The position numbers and the translations under genes were made by a program. 40,838 nt of DNA, taken from NCBI GenBank assembly GCA_023245775.1, contig JAHFJR010000011.1:1-40838 (forward strand), written 5' to 3'. Each line of letters opens with the position of its first letter. Within the stretch, counting starts at the first letter, position 1. The DNA is from Candidatus Peribacteria bacterium (GTDB taxonomy: Bacteria; Patescibacteriota; Gracilibacteria; Peribacterales; Peribacteraceae). Shown piece after piece: positions 7,895 to 16,630 of this stretch. Under the pieces are notes generated by a model. The model had not been told where the DNA came from and ran no database searches. It saw only the letters and a list, made by a program, of their open reading frames with translations.

Positions 7895-10800
7895 ATGACA
7901 ACCGAGATACGCAGTGGCACCCCCGTGCCCCATCAGGGCGGGGAGGCTAGTTTCTGTAAAGTGGAAAGTGATCATCCTGTTTCTCCAGCAATTAAAACAA
8001 TTCTTCTTCTTGGCTCAGGTGCGCTCAAAATCGGAGAGGCCGGAGAATTCGATTACTCTGGCAGTCAGGCCATCAAGGCGTTCAAGGAGGAAGGAAAGCG
8101 CGTGGTACTGATCAACCCGAATATCGCAACGAACCAGACGAGCTGGGGACTGGCCGACCGCGTGTACTTCCTCCCCGTACAGCCTGAATTCGTTGAACAA
8201 GTCATCAAAGCGGAGAAGCCCGATACCATCGCGCTGAGTTTCGGCGGACAGACGGCCCTCAACTGCGGCGTGAGACTGGACGAACTCGGGATTTTGAAAA
8301 AATATGAGATCCGCGTCCTTGGAACTTCCGTCGATGCGATCCGTAAAACCGAAGACCGAGCGCTCTTCAATCAAGAACTGAAGAGTATCGGAGTCTCCGT
8401 CCCCCGCTCTCTCGCCTGCGAACGTCTCGAAGATGCACGAGCCGCCGTCGATACGATCGGTCTTCCCGTCATGATTCGCGCCGCGTTCGCACTGGGCGGC
8501 AAAGGGAGTGGACGTGCATCGACGAAGGAGAAGGCAGAGGAAATTTTGAAGAATGCATTCGTCGAATCTCCACAGGTCTTGGTCGAAGAAGACCTCACGG
8601 GATGGAAGGAAATCGAGTACGAAGTGGTCAGAGACTGCGAAGACAACTGCATCACGGTGTGCAACATGGAGAACATTGACCCGCTTGGGATTCACACCGG
8701 TGAATCGATCGTCGTTGCCCCAAGCCAGACACTCGACAACGAGGAGTACCAGATGCTCCGATCGACTGCACTCAAGGTCATCCGTCACCTCGGCATCATC
8801 GGCGAATGCAATATCCAGTACGCGCTGCATCCTCGCAGTCGCACGTATCGCGTGATCGAAGTGAATGCGCGTCTCAGTCGCAGCTCGGCACTCGCTTCGA
8901 AGGCGACAGGCTATCCGCTTGCTTGGGTCGCAGCAAAACTGGCGCTGGGGTACGCGCTTCCGGAGATCAAAAACTCCATCACGAAAGTGACGTGTGCGGA
9001 CTTTGAGCCCTCTCTGGATTACGTGGCGATCAAAATGCCACGGTGGGATCTGAAAAAGTTCAGCTTCGTCACAGAAGAAATCTCCACAGAAATGAAGTCG
9101 GTCGGGGAAGTGATGGCACTCGGAAGGTCGTTCGAGGAAGCATTGCAGAAAGCGGCACGCATGCTGAATATTGGCGCCCACGGCCTCTATCCATCTCACG
9201 TGAAATTTGTGAAGAAAGAACTACAGAGTGAGATGCGCAATGCAAGTCCTCAACGTATTTTTGCTGTTGCAGAAGCACTCTCAGGCGAATGGTCACCGGA
9301 AGAAATCAACATTCTGACAGGGATCGATCGATGGTTCTTGGAGCGGATCAAGAGATGTGCAACGCTCAAGCAGGAATTATTCCAGACGAAATCGCACACA
9401 CTGACGACAACGTTGCTTCGATCATGCAAGCGTGCGGGCTTCTCGGACAAGTCTATCGCGCTGATTCGTGACGGGAAAACAGAGGACATTACGGATATGA
9501 GACTCGCAGCGGGCATCACTCCGTTCGTCAAACAAGTCGATACGCTCGCTGGGGAATTCCCAGCACAGACGAATTATCTGTTCTGCACCTACAATGCAAC
9601 GGAGAGCGATGTAGATTTTGAAGAGAAAAAAAACAAAGACCTCGGACGAATCATCGTCCTCGGCGGTGGTCCCTACTCCATCGGTTCTTCGGTCGAGTTC
9701 GACTGGTGCTGTGTGCAAGCTGTCCGAGAATTGATGGCGCAAGGATTCGAAGTGACGATGATCAACAGCAACCCCGAAACGGTCTCCACCGATTACGACG
9801 AATGCGATCAACTGTTCTTCGATGAGCTCAGCCTGGAACGCGTGCTGGATATCGTGCATCTACTGAAACCCACAGGCGTCGTTGTCTCCATGGGAGGACA
9901 GATCCCGAATTCGCTCGCATTGAAACTGGCAAAAGAAGGAGTCCCCATTCTCGGAACGGACCCCGCAGATATCGATCGAGCCGAAGACCGTCACAAATTC
10001 AGTGCACTTCTGGATACCATCGGCGTCGACCAGCCAGAGTGGAAGGAATTTTCAGACCTTACGTCTGCAAAACAGTTCTCGAAGAAGGCGGGATTCCCTG
10101 TCATCGTCCGCCCGAGCTACGTTCTCTCGGGTGCAGCGATGACGGTCGTCCACACCGAAGAAGATCTGAAGGAGTATCTCGAAGCAGCCACCAGTGTCAG
10201 TAAAGAAGCTCCGGTCGTCATCTCGAAGTTCGAAGTTGGCGCAAAGGAGATCGAGTTCGATGGCGTTGCGCAGAATGGCAAACTCCTACTCTACGCGATC
10301 GGCGAACACATCGAGAACGCGGGAGTGCACTCCGGCGACGCAACGATCGTGCTGCCACCGCAACGTGTGAACATCGAAACATTCCGAAGAATCAAAACGA
10401 TTGCGAAGAAGATTGCCGAAGGGCTGCATATCTCTGGACCATTCAACATCCAGTTCCTCGCAAAGAATAATCGCCTCAAGGTCATCGAATGCAATCTCCG
10501 CGCGAGTCGCAGCTTCCCCTTCGCGAGCAAAGTGACAGGGATCAATTTTGCCTCACTCGCAACACAAGCACTGCTGAAACGCGCGCCGGAGAACATCCGC
10601 TACCAGACGCTCGACCTGGATCACGTCGGCGTGAAAGCAGCGCAGTTCAGTTTCTCGAGACTGAAAGGTGCCGACCCAAGACTGGGCGTCGAAATGGCAA
10701 GCACCGGAGAAGTCGCCTGCTTTGGGTACACCCTCGAACAAGCTCTCCTCCTCTCGCTGAAAGCCATCGGGTTCCAAGTGCCGCGTAAGAACATTCTCCT

Positions 10801-11203
10801 CACGATCGGACGACTCGAAGACAAGATCGATCTCCTGCCTTCGATCCTCTGCCTCAAGCAGCTGGGCTTTGCCTTCTTCGCAACACACCGCACACATGAA
10901 TTCCTGACTTCGAGGGACATCCCGAGCGTCCATCTCCATAAACTCTCGGAACCCCGAAGTCCCAATATCAAGGAGTACCTCGAGAATCGGAGAGTCGACT
11001 TCGTCATCAATATCCCGCAACACACGAGCTCTACGGAGAAAACCGATGGCTACTTCATCCGTCGCATCGCCACCGATCGTGGCATCCCGCTCATCACGAA
11101 CGTGCAACTCGCCAAACGCATCATCGAAGCACTCGACATGGACCGTCACTCACCAGATATACCGCTGATGCCGTGGCCGGATATCTTGGAACATCGATCG
11201 TGA
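7895..11203 (+). CDS. carB: Carbamoyl-phosphate synthase large subunit
   Basis: 1102 residues, the full-length family size. It makes carbamoyl phosphate from bicarbonate, glutamine-derived ammonia and two ATP for pyrimidine and arginine synthesis. The duplicated architecture is visible: first half starting at LLLGSGALKIGEAGEFDYSG with its ATP-grasp (about 150-430; MENIDPLGIHTGES, EVNARLSRSSALASKATGYP), oligomerisation region (about 440-580), second half starting LGRIIVLGGGPYSIGSSVEFD with a second ATP-grasp, and an MGS-like allosteric domain (about 970-1102). The sequence is of the eukaryotic CAD/Bacteroidetes-like type rather than the E. coli type (INPNIATNQTSWG, GWKEIEYEVVRD). The first roughly 30 residues are a non-conserved extension over a small GC-rich palindrome (7916-7943); an internal GTG at 7961 is an alternative start. 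carA is not in the window. Confidence 0.95.
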   Translation: MTTEIRSGTPVPHQGGEASFCKVESDHPVSPAIKTILLLGSGALKIGEAGEFDYSGSQAIKAFKEEGKRVVLINPNIATNQTSWGLADRVYFLPVQPEFVEQVIKAEKPDTIALSFGGQTALNCGVRLDELGILKKYEIRVLGTSVDAIRKTEDRALFNQELKSIGVSVPRSLACERLEDARAAVDTIGLPVMIRAAFALGGKGSGRASTKEKAEEILKNAFVESPQVLVEEDLTGWKEIEYEVVRDCEDNCITVCNMENIDPLGIHTGESIVVAPSQTLDNEEYQMLRSTALKVIRHLGIIGECNIQYALHPRSRTYRVIEVNARLSRSSALASKATGYPLAWVAAKLALGYALPEIKNSITKVTCADFEPSLDYVAIKMPRWDLKKFSFVTEEISTEMKSVGEVMALGRSFEEALQKAARMLNIGAHGLYPSHVKFVKKELQSEMRNASPQRIFAVAEALSGEWSPEEINILTGIDRWFLERIKRCATLKQELFQTKSHTLTTTLLRSCKRAGFSDKSIALIRDGKTEDITDMRLAAGITPFVKQVDTLAGEFPAQTNYLFCTYNATESDVDFEEKKNKDLGRIIVLGGGPYSIGSSVEFDWCCVQAVRELMAQGFEVTMINSNPETVSTDYDECDQLFFDELSLERVLDIVHLLKPTGVVVSMGGQIPNSLALKLAKEGVPILGTDPADIDRAEDRHKFSALLDTIGVDQPEWKEFSDLTSAKQFSKKAGFPVIVRPSYVLSGAAMTVVHTEEDLKEYLEAATSVSKEAPVVISKFEVGAKEIEFDGVAQNGKLLLYAIGEHIENAGVHSGDATIVLPPQRVNIETFRRIKTIAKKIAEGLHISGPFNIQFLAKNNRLKVIECNLRASRSFPFASKVTGINFASLATQALLKRAPENIRYQTLDLDHVGVKAAQFSFSRLKGADPRLGVEMASTGEVACFGYTLEQALLLSLKAIGFQVPRKNILLTIGRLEDKIDLLPSILCLKQLGFAFFATHRTHEFLTSRDIPSVHLHKLSEPRSPNIKEYLENRRVDFVINIPQHTSSTEKTDGYFIRRIATDRGIPLITNVQLAKRIIEALDMDRHSPDIPLMPWPDILEHRS

Positions 11204-11207
11204 CTCC

Positions 11208-11531
11208 TCATCGAATACCCTCCTGTAGATGCTTCGCAATTCCCGCACAGGTATTCCCATCCTGGTACGAACCAATGACACTCATCGTGTAGGTTTCATC
11301 AGAATAACACCCCTCGTTGCTGCAGTAGTATTTCTCGGAGGACGACGCCTTCTGTGATTTGGGGGTAGCATGGCACACGGTGAATGTAGGTGCGGCGGCA
11401 TGCTCAGCCAAGCGGTGCTCGTAGCTTCTGATCGTAGCAGCATCGACGAGCAGAATGAGCACGGCGCCGACGACACCAACGACGAGAAGCCTCTTGATGG
11501 CGCGTGTTCGAAAAGAAAAATGTTTTCCCAT
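11208..11531 (-). CDS. Small single-pass membrane protein, hypothetical
   Basis: 107 residues, unrecognised. A basic N-terminus (RTRAIKR) precedes one hydrophobic segment (about 15-33), giving an N-in signal anchor or uncleaved signal. The outer part (about 35-107) has Cys residues in TVCHAT, YYCSNEGCYS and NTCAGI, which could form disulfides outside the membrane. It converges on carB with only 4 bp between the stop codons. A clear promoter lies about 27 bp upstream of the ATG, supporting the start. Confidence 0.65.
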   Translation of the reverse strand: MGKHFSFRTRAIKRLLVVGVVGAVLILLVDAATIRSYEHRLAEHAAAPTFTVCHATPKSQKASSSEKYYCSNEGCYSDETYTMSVIGSYQDGNTCAGIAKHLQEGIR

Positions 11532-11557
11532 GGAAAGCGGAGGTGACTGTTTATACT

Positions 11558-11586
11558 ATTATACTATATTTATAGTATATTGTAAA
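11558..11586 (-). promoter_or_regulatory. Sigma-70 promoter of the small membrane protein gene
   Basis: Minus strand TTTACA (11581-11586), 17-bp spacer, TATAAT (11558-11563). Leader of about 20 nt to the ATG at 11531. The AT-rich region also holds the small palindrome ATACTATA/TATAGTAT. Confidence 0.65.
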
Positions 11587-11630
11587 TACTCGCTCATGGG
11601 GCTCCTAGATACCTACAAAGGCCACTTTGA

Positions 11631-11870
11631 TCAAAAATCACTATAGGTGGCTTCATTACGCCTCTTGATGGCCTTCAGGATGATGTCCGTTCCGTCATCG
11701 TAGAAAATGACCCGATAACTCCCGACGCGAATGCGGTAGATATGGTCAAAACCTTTCAACTTCTGTTTCTCATCAGTGGATTTGCCAAGATACAACCGTG
11801 AAAGGGCATCCTCAAGACGCAAACGGTCCTGACGGGGAATCCTCCGAAAGAGCTTCTGGAGCTTGTCCAT
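11631..11870 (-). CDS. RelE/ParE-superfamily toxin
   Basis: 79 residues, typical RelE-fold toxin size. It shows the characteristic C-terminal beta-strand motif RIRVGSYRVIFYDDGTDIILKAIKRRNEATY and an N-terminal helical hairpin (DKLQKLFRRIPRQDRLRLEDALSRL). RelE family members cleave mRNA on the ribosome; ParE relatives poison gyrase, and the sequence alone does not decide which. The gene starts 1 nt after the stop of the upstream Phd-type antitoxin gene, a classic coupled pair. Confidence 0.82.
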   Translation of the reverse strand: MDKLQKLFRRIPRQDRLRLEDALSRLYLGKSTDEKQKLKGFDHIYRIRVGSYRVIFYDDGTDIILKAIKRRNEATYSDF

Positions 11871-11871
11871 A

Positions 11872-12114
11872 TCAGCAGTTGACCGAGCGGAGTGCCTTGA
11901 TCGCCGCCTTCAGCGATACACCCGTCTTCGTCCCCTTTTCCGTAAAATCAATCACCGTCTCCCACTGCTGTCCGATCTCCTCTTCATCGATCTTCATAAT
12001 CACGAAAGAGGGCTTCGAGCGACGGATGACGCGGAAGGTCTCCCCATGCTCCGCACGATTAGCAACGCTGGAGAGCTCTGCTCTCAGCTCTTTAATCGAA
12101 ATATCATGTGTCAT
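11872..12114 (-). CDS. Phd/YefM-type antitoxin
   Basis: 80 residues. The N-terminal half matches the Phd/YefM DNA-binding dimer fold (MTHDISIKELRAELSSVANRAEHGETFRVIRRSKPSFVIM); the acidic C-terminal half (IDEEEIGQQWETVIDFTEKG) would wrap the toxin. It precedes the toxin gene with a 1-nt gap. The start at 12114 was chosen over an upstream frame extension because the extension crosses the operator and promoter. Autoregulation through the palindromes at 12140-12161 is likely by family analogy. Confidence 0.8.
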   Translation of the reverse strand: MTHDISIKELRAELSSVANRAEHGETFRVIRRSKPSFVIMKIDEEEIGQQWETVIDFTEKGTKTGVSLKAAIKALRSVNC

Positions 12115-12139
12115 GAGAATTTTGGCGAGGAGTATCTTC

Positions 12140-12168
12140 AGTGTACACTTAAAAGTACACTCTTTCAA
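12140..12168 (-). promoter_or_regulatory. Toxin-antitoxin promoter with overlapping operator palindromes
   Basis: Minus strand TTGAAA (12163-12168), 17-bp spacer, TACACT (12140-12145). The inverted repeat AGTGTAC/GTACACT (12140-12146 and 12155-12161), including the perfect palindrome AGTGTACACT (12140-12149), covers the spacer and -10 box, as expected for antitoxin autorepression. Confidence 0.65.
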
Positions 12169-12195
12169 GAGCATCGCAACAAGCAAAGCGCCTCT

Positions 12196-12882
12196 CTATA
12201 ACCCCAACTTCTTCTTGATCACCTGTGCGAATCGCACGAACGTGCGGATCAGCCTGTACTTCAAAGGCAGTTTTCCCGTTCGCTGAAACTCCTGCACCGA
12301 ACGAAGAAACGCCAAACCTTTCCGTCTCACTGCCGCCAGACTCCGAGGGCGCTTATCGACGACGAGACCGAAGGTCCCGCTTCCAAGCGTGCAACGCGGC
12401 TCGAAGTGCATGCCGAGAATCGAGGCACCAAAATACTGCAAGCTCACAGAGACATGACTCGTCGTGCGTTTCATGAGCGGCCATGCGGTGAACGGAGTTC
12501 CTCCGGTGTAGATCAAGTAGAACGGCTTGCCCTGTAGAAGACCGAGTGAATGGGAATCCGGATCAAGGCTGAATGCTCCCATGCGATCGATGAGGTTCTT
12601 GAGATGCGCCGGCACGCTGAAGTTCCAAATGGGAGTTGCTATCACCACACCATCGGCACTGAGAAGCTCGCTTCTGACTTTCTCAAGGTCATCGATCGGA
12701 CAATCTGGTCCGTAACACTCCAGTCCGAAGTGTGCCATCTTCAGGTCCCTGAGTCGCACGAGCTTGACTGTTACCTGCTGCGATTCACAAAGACCCTCTG
12801 CCATGCTCTCAGCTAACACATGAGCATTGCTTGGTTCATTCGTGCCAGCGACGAGGATCAGAATCTTCGTTGTTTCGTCCAT
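12196..12882 (-). CDS. NAD(P)H-dependent FMN reductase / NADPH quinone-type flavoprotein
   Basis: 228 residues of the flavodoxin-like FMN reductase family. The N-terminal strand and phosphate-binding loop KILILVAGTNEPSNA (6-20) binds FMN phosphate; ADGVVIATPIWNFSVPAHLKNLIDRMG carries the family motif that contacts the isoalloxazine and forms the dimer interface; YLIYTGGTPF completes the site. It probably reduces flavin or quinones with NAD(P)H. About 40 C-terminal residues are basic and extra to the core. Start at 12882 (MDETTK) was chosen because the core fold begins at once; upstream in-frame sequence is not conserved-looking. Next gene downstream is the TA pair, 82 bp away. Confidence 0.82.
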   Translation of the reverse strand: MDETTKILILVAGTNEPSNAHVLAESMAEGLCESQQVTVKLVRLRDLKMAHFGLECYGPDCPIDDLEKVRSELLSADGVVIATPIWNFSVPAHLKNLIDRMGAFSLDPDSHSLGLLQGKPFYLIYTGGTPFTAWPLMKRTTSHVSVSLQYFGASILGMHFEPRCTLGSGTFGLVVDKRPRSLAAVRRKGLAFLRSVQEFQRTGKLPLKYRLIRTFVRFAQVIKKKLGL

Positions 12883-13074
12883 GAGATGCGCACCATTGAA
12901 GAGGCACATCGAGAGTACCGACAGCAGACGGTGACTGAGAAAAAGTTCGGCTCGCGGGTAGAGTACATTCTGGTGTGATGACACTCTGCTCCGTTCGATC
13001 GAATGAATATTTTTGGCTTTCCGATGATCAAAAACAGAAAAATGTATCGTGTTTCGACGTCAAAAAACTTGCTC

Positions 13075-13144
13075 TTGAGCCTCGGTGCCCGATCAGTAGA
13101 ATGCATAGATGTTGTGTTCGTGATGGTCCGATCACCACTACATC
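13075..13144 (+). promoter_or_regulatory. nrdJ promoter and 5' leader hairpin
   Basis: TTGAGC (13075-13080), 16-bp spacer, TAGAAT (13097-13102). The predicted start near 13109 coincides with the base of a hairpin: outer arms GATGTTGTG (13108-13116) and CACTACATC (13136-13144, one mismatch), inner arms GTGAT (13120-13124) and ATCAC (13131-13135). The hairpin ends 21 nt before the ATG. No cobalamin riboswitch core or NrdR boxes are recognised. Confidence 0.5.
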
Positions 13145-13165
13145 TTGTGTTTCCCCTCCTTTCCC

Positions 13166-16100
13166 ATGAACCCGTCCACTTCCAGCGCGACCGCTCGCGA
13201 TATTCCTCTCGAGACTGCCTCTGATGTCATGAAATCGAGCAAGAGAAAGGCCCTCAGGAGCGCCCATTCGCTCAAAGCCCATCGCGGACTCGTCATTGAG
13301 CGCATGTACACGACGCCGGGTACGGATCCACTGGAACAGGTCAAGTACGAGCGTCGGACGAGCAGGATCTCGAATACGAATGGTTCCATTGTCTTCGAGA
13401 TGAAAGATGCAGAGATTCCAGCCGACTGGAGTCAAGTGGCAACTGATATCGTCGTGAGTAAATACTTCCGAAAGGCAGGCGTTCCGCAGGTCGATGAGAA
13501 GGGACAAATCCTCAAAGACAAGAGCGGGGTAACCATCACGGGTCCTGAGAGATCGGTCAAACAGGTCGTGAGGCGTCTCGCTGGCTGCTGGAGATGGTGG
13601 GGTGAGCAGTACGGGTACTTCGCAACAACACAGGATGCGCAAGCATTCGAAGATGAGCTCACGTACATGCTCATCCATCAGATGGCCGCTCCCAATAGTC
13701 CACAGTGGTTCAATACCGGTATCCAGTACGCCTACGACATTACGGGACCGGCCCAAGGTCACTACTACGCAGATCCCATCAGTGGAGAGATACGAAAAAG
13801 CGAAGATGCGTACACGCATCCCCAACCCCATGCCTGTTTCATCCAGAGTGTCGCTGATGACATGGTCAATGAGGGCGGCATCATGGACCTCTGGGTCAGG
13901 GAAGCACGCCTCTTCAAGTATGGATCGGGGACCGGCACGAACTTCTCGAAGCTGCGGGGAGATGGTGAACCGCTCTCACAGGGGGGAAAAAGTTCTGGTC
14001 TCATGAGCTTCCTGAAGATCGGCGACCGCGCCGCAGGAGCGATCAAATCTGGTGGTACCACACGCAGAGCTGCCAAGATGGTCTGTCTGGACCTCGATCA
14101 TCCGGATATCGAAGAGTTCATCAATTGGAAAGTGAATGAGGAGAAGAAGGTGGCCGCTCTCGCCAAATCTGGCTACGACACCGACTTCAATGGCGAAGCG
14201 TACGGTACTGTCTCAGGACAGAATTCCAATAACTCCGTTCGTGTGTTTCATGATTTCTTCACATCACTCGAGCAAGACGGCGACTGGAACCTGATCTGGC
14301 GCACGGAATTGAAGAAGGCGCAAGCAGAGGGTCGTCCCCCCGTCCCCTGCCGCACGTTGAAGGCCCGTGACCTCTGGGATCAAGTGAGCTACGCCGCATG
14401 GGCATGCGCCGATCCTGGGGTCCAGTACGATACGACGATCAATGACTGGCACACGTGTCCAGAGGATGGCCGCATCAATGCAAGTAATCCCTGTAGTGAG
14501 TACATGTTCCTCGATAATACGGCGTGCAATCTCGCTTCCTGCAATCTCTTACACTTCATGAAGGCTGGCACTGATCAGAAGAAATCATTCGACACCGAGT
14601 CGTTCCGTCACGCTGTACGACTCTGGACCATCGTGCTCGAGATCTCGGTCTTGATGGCGCAGTTCCCAAGTCGCGAAATCGCAGAGCTCAGTTACAAATT
14701 CAGAACGCTTGGTCTCGGCTATGCCAATATCGGCGCCATGCTGATGCAGATGGGCATCCCCTACGACAGCGAACTTGGTCGCGCGATGTGCGCCGGCATC
14801 ACCTCCATTCTCACGGGAGAGAGTTACGCCACATCAGCAGAGATGGCCGAGTGCCTCGGTGCCTTCCCTGGCTACGAGCCCAATGAACCACACATGCTCC
14901 GCGTCATCCGTAATCACCGGCGTGCCGCGTACAATGCTCCCGAAGGCGACTATGAAGAGTTGCATGTGAAGCCTGTTGGCATCGATCAAGAGCTCTGCCC
15001 AACGGACATTCTGACAGCCGCCAAAGAAACATGGGACCGAGCCCTGGAACTCGGAAAGAAGTATGGCTTTCGCAATGCCCAGACGACGGTGATCGCACCG
15101 ACCGGCACCATCGGCCTCCTCATGGACTGTGATACGACAGGCATCGAACCGGACTTCGCCATCGTGAAATTTAAGAAGCTCGCGGGCGGCGGCTACATGA
15201 AGATCGCGAACCAATCGGTCAAGCCGGCATTGGATGCACTGGGCTACACGTCCGACCAAGTCGCGGATGTCATGCGGTACGTGATGGGAACACTCTCGCT
15301 GGAGGGTGCACCGCACATCAATCGTGCCTCGCTGAAGGCGAAGGGATTTGATGATGCTGACATCGCCAATGTCGAGAAGAATCTCCGCTCCGTCTTCGAG
15401 ATGAAATTTGCCTTCAACAAGTGGGTACTCGGCGAAGAGACAATGAAACGACTGAAGTTCACTGAAACACAGATTCATGACTTCAACTTCGATGTCCTCC
15501 GAGCCCTCGGCTTCACGGATGCACAGATCGAAGAGGCGAATACGTTTGTCTGCGGTCACATGACGCTGGAGGGAGCTCCACATCTCAAGCCAGAACACCT
15601 CCCCGTCTTCGATTGCGCAAGCAAATGCGGCAAGATCGGACGCAGGTACATCTCCGCCGAAGGGCACATCCGCATGATGGCCGCAGCACAGCCCTTCATT
15701 TCAGGCGCCATCAGCAAGACCATCAACCTACCGAATGAAGCGACGATCGAAGACTTCAAGAATGCCTACTTCCTCTCGTGGAAACTCGGTATCAAGGCGA
15801 ACGCCCTCTATAGGGATGGCTCGAAGATGAGTCAGGCTCTCAGCAACAAATCCGACGAGAAAAAAGAGGAAAGCAAGGTCGAGACCGTCACGGTCGAGAA
15901 AATCGTCCTCAAAGAAGTTCCCCGTCGCAGGAAGCTCCCAGATGAGCGTCTCAGCATCACCCACAAATTCTCCGTCGCAGGTCACGAAGGCTATATCCAT
16001 GCCGGCATGTACGAGGACGGCAAGCCAGGTGAAATTTTCATCAAGATGAGTAAGGAAGGATCCACACTTTCGGGTGTGATGGACACCCTCGCTCTCTCCC

Positions 16101-16564
16101 TGTCGATGAACCTGCAGTATGGCGTGCCTCTCGATGTGCTCTGCGAGAAACTTGTGCATACCCGTTTCGAGCCGATGGGCATGACGACAAACCGCGAGAT
16201 TCCGATGGTCAAAAGTCTCATGGACTACCTCGGCCGCTGGCTTGCGCTCAAGTTCCTCACGAAGGAGCAGGCAATGAAGTTCCATAACAAAGATCTCGTG
16301 CAGAAGGCGTATACAGATGGTACGAAGAGCAAAGAAGCCTTCGCCATGAGCCTGCCTGTTGTCGATGAAGGCGGGTCCCACATGCAGGTTACGGAGACCG
16401 AGCAGACAGCCTCTGATACCCTCCCAAGTACTTCAGCCCTAGAACAAGCCAAAATGCAAGGCTACACGGGGTCGATGTGCTCTGGCTGCGGCTCGACGAA
16501 GATGAAGCGCAATGGCAGCTGTGAGCTCTGTCTCGACTGCGGTGCGACGAGCGGATGCGGGTGA
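13166..16564 (+). CDS. nrdJ: Adenosylcobalamin-dependent (class II) ribonucleoside-diphosphate reductase
   Basis: 1132 residues. It reduces ribonucleotides to deoxyribonucleotides using a B12-generated thiyl radical, so no oxygen or activase is needed. Landmarks: QPHACFIQSVADDM (first redox Cys), SGTGTNFSKLRGDGEPLSQGGKSSG loop, NPCSEYMFLDNTACNLASCNL (radical Cys within NPCSE, second redox Cys in NTACNL), VIAPTGTIGLLMDCDTTGIEPDF, a C-terminal extension and the final Cys-rich tail MCSGCGSTKMKRNGSCELCLDCGATSGCG, which supplies the thiols that re-reduce the active site and resembles a zinc ribbon. Start at 13166 avoids an upstream ATG lying in the leader. There is no SD. The organism presumably imports or salvages cobalamin; no B12 genes are here. 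Confidence 0.95.
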   Translation: MNPSTSSATARDIPLETASDVMKSSKRKALRSAHSLKAHRGLVIERMYTTPGTDPLEQVKYERRTSRISNTNGSIVFEMKDAEIPADWSQVATDIVVSKYFRKAGVPQVDEKGQILKDKSGVTITGPERSVKQVVRRLAGCWRWWGEQYGYFATTQDAQAFEDELTYMLIHQMAAPNSPQWFNTGIQYAYDITGPAQGHYYADPISGEIRKSEDAYTHPQPHACFIQSVADDMVNEGGIMDLWVREARLFKYGSGTGTNFSKLRGDGEPLSQGGKSSGLMSFLKIGDRAAGAIKSGGTTRRAAKMVCLDLDHPDIEEFINWKVNEEKKVAALAKSGYDTDFNGEAYGTVSGQNSNNSVRVFHDFFTSLEQDGDWNLIWRTELKKAQAEGRPPVPCRTLKARDLWDQVSYAAWACADPGVQYDTTINDWHTCPEDGRINASNPCSEYMFLDNTACNLASCNLLHFMKAGTDQKKSFDTESFRHAVRLWTIVLEISVLMAQFPSREIAELSYKFRTLGLGYANIGAMLMQMGIPYDSELGRAMCAGITSILTGESYATSAEMAECLGAFPGYEPNEPHMLRVIRNHRRAAYNAPEGDYEELHVKPVGIDQELCPTDILTAAKETWDRALELGKKYGFRNAQTTVIAPTGTIGLLMDCDTTGIEPDFAIVKFKKLAGGGYMKIANQSVKPALDALGYTSDQVADVMRYVMGTLSLEGAPHINRASLKAKGFDDADIANVEKNLRSVFEMKFAFNKWVLGEETMKRLKFTETQIHDFNFDVLRALGFTDAQIEEANTFVCGHMTLEGAPHLKPEHLPVFDCASKCGKIGRRYISAEGHIRMMAAAQPFISGAISKTINLPNEATIEDFKNAYFLSWKLGIKANALYRDGSKMSQALSNKSDEKKEESKVETVTVEKIVLKEVPRRRKLPDERLSITHKFSVAGHEGYIHAGMYEDGKPGEIFIKMSKEGSTLSGVMDTLALSLSMNLQYGVPLDVLCEKLVHTRFEPMGMTTNREIPMVKSLMDYLGRWLALKFLTKEQAMKFHNKDLVQKAYTDGTKSKEAFAMSLPVVDEGGSHMQVTETEQTASDTLPSTSALEQAKMQGYTGSMCSGCGSTKMKRNGSCELCLDCGATSGCG

Positions 16565-16592
16565 AAATCCGGTTTCTCGGTATCGGCATGAC

Positions 16593-16621
16593 TTGAAAAA
16601 TGAAGTAGTGCCGGATACAAT
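16593..16621 (+). promoter_or_regulatory. Sigma-70 promoter, leaderless transcript
   Basis: TTGAAA (16593-16598), 17-bp spacer, TACAAT (16616-16621). The ATG at 16631 is 9 nt after the -10 box, giving a leader of 0-3 nt. Confidence 0.65.
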
Positions 16622-16630
16622 GATCCGCTT

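Noticed and set aside
8015..9199. 394-residue open frame antisense to carB
   Set aside because: It is a shadow of the high-confidence carB coding sequence, with atypical composition (Arg/His/Cys-rich) and no family motifs.
12985..13165. Cobalamin riboswitch upstream of nrdJ
   Set aside because: The leader is too short after the predicted start and lacks a recognisable B12 box; only a simple hairpin is seen.
14834..15667. 277-residue open frame antisense to nrdJ
   Set aside because: Shadow of nrdJ; no independent promoter or motif.
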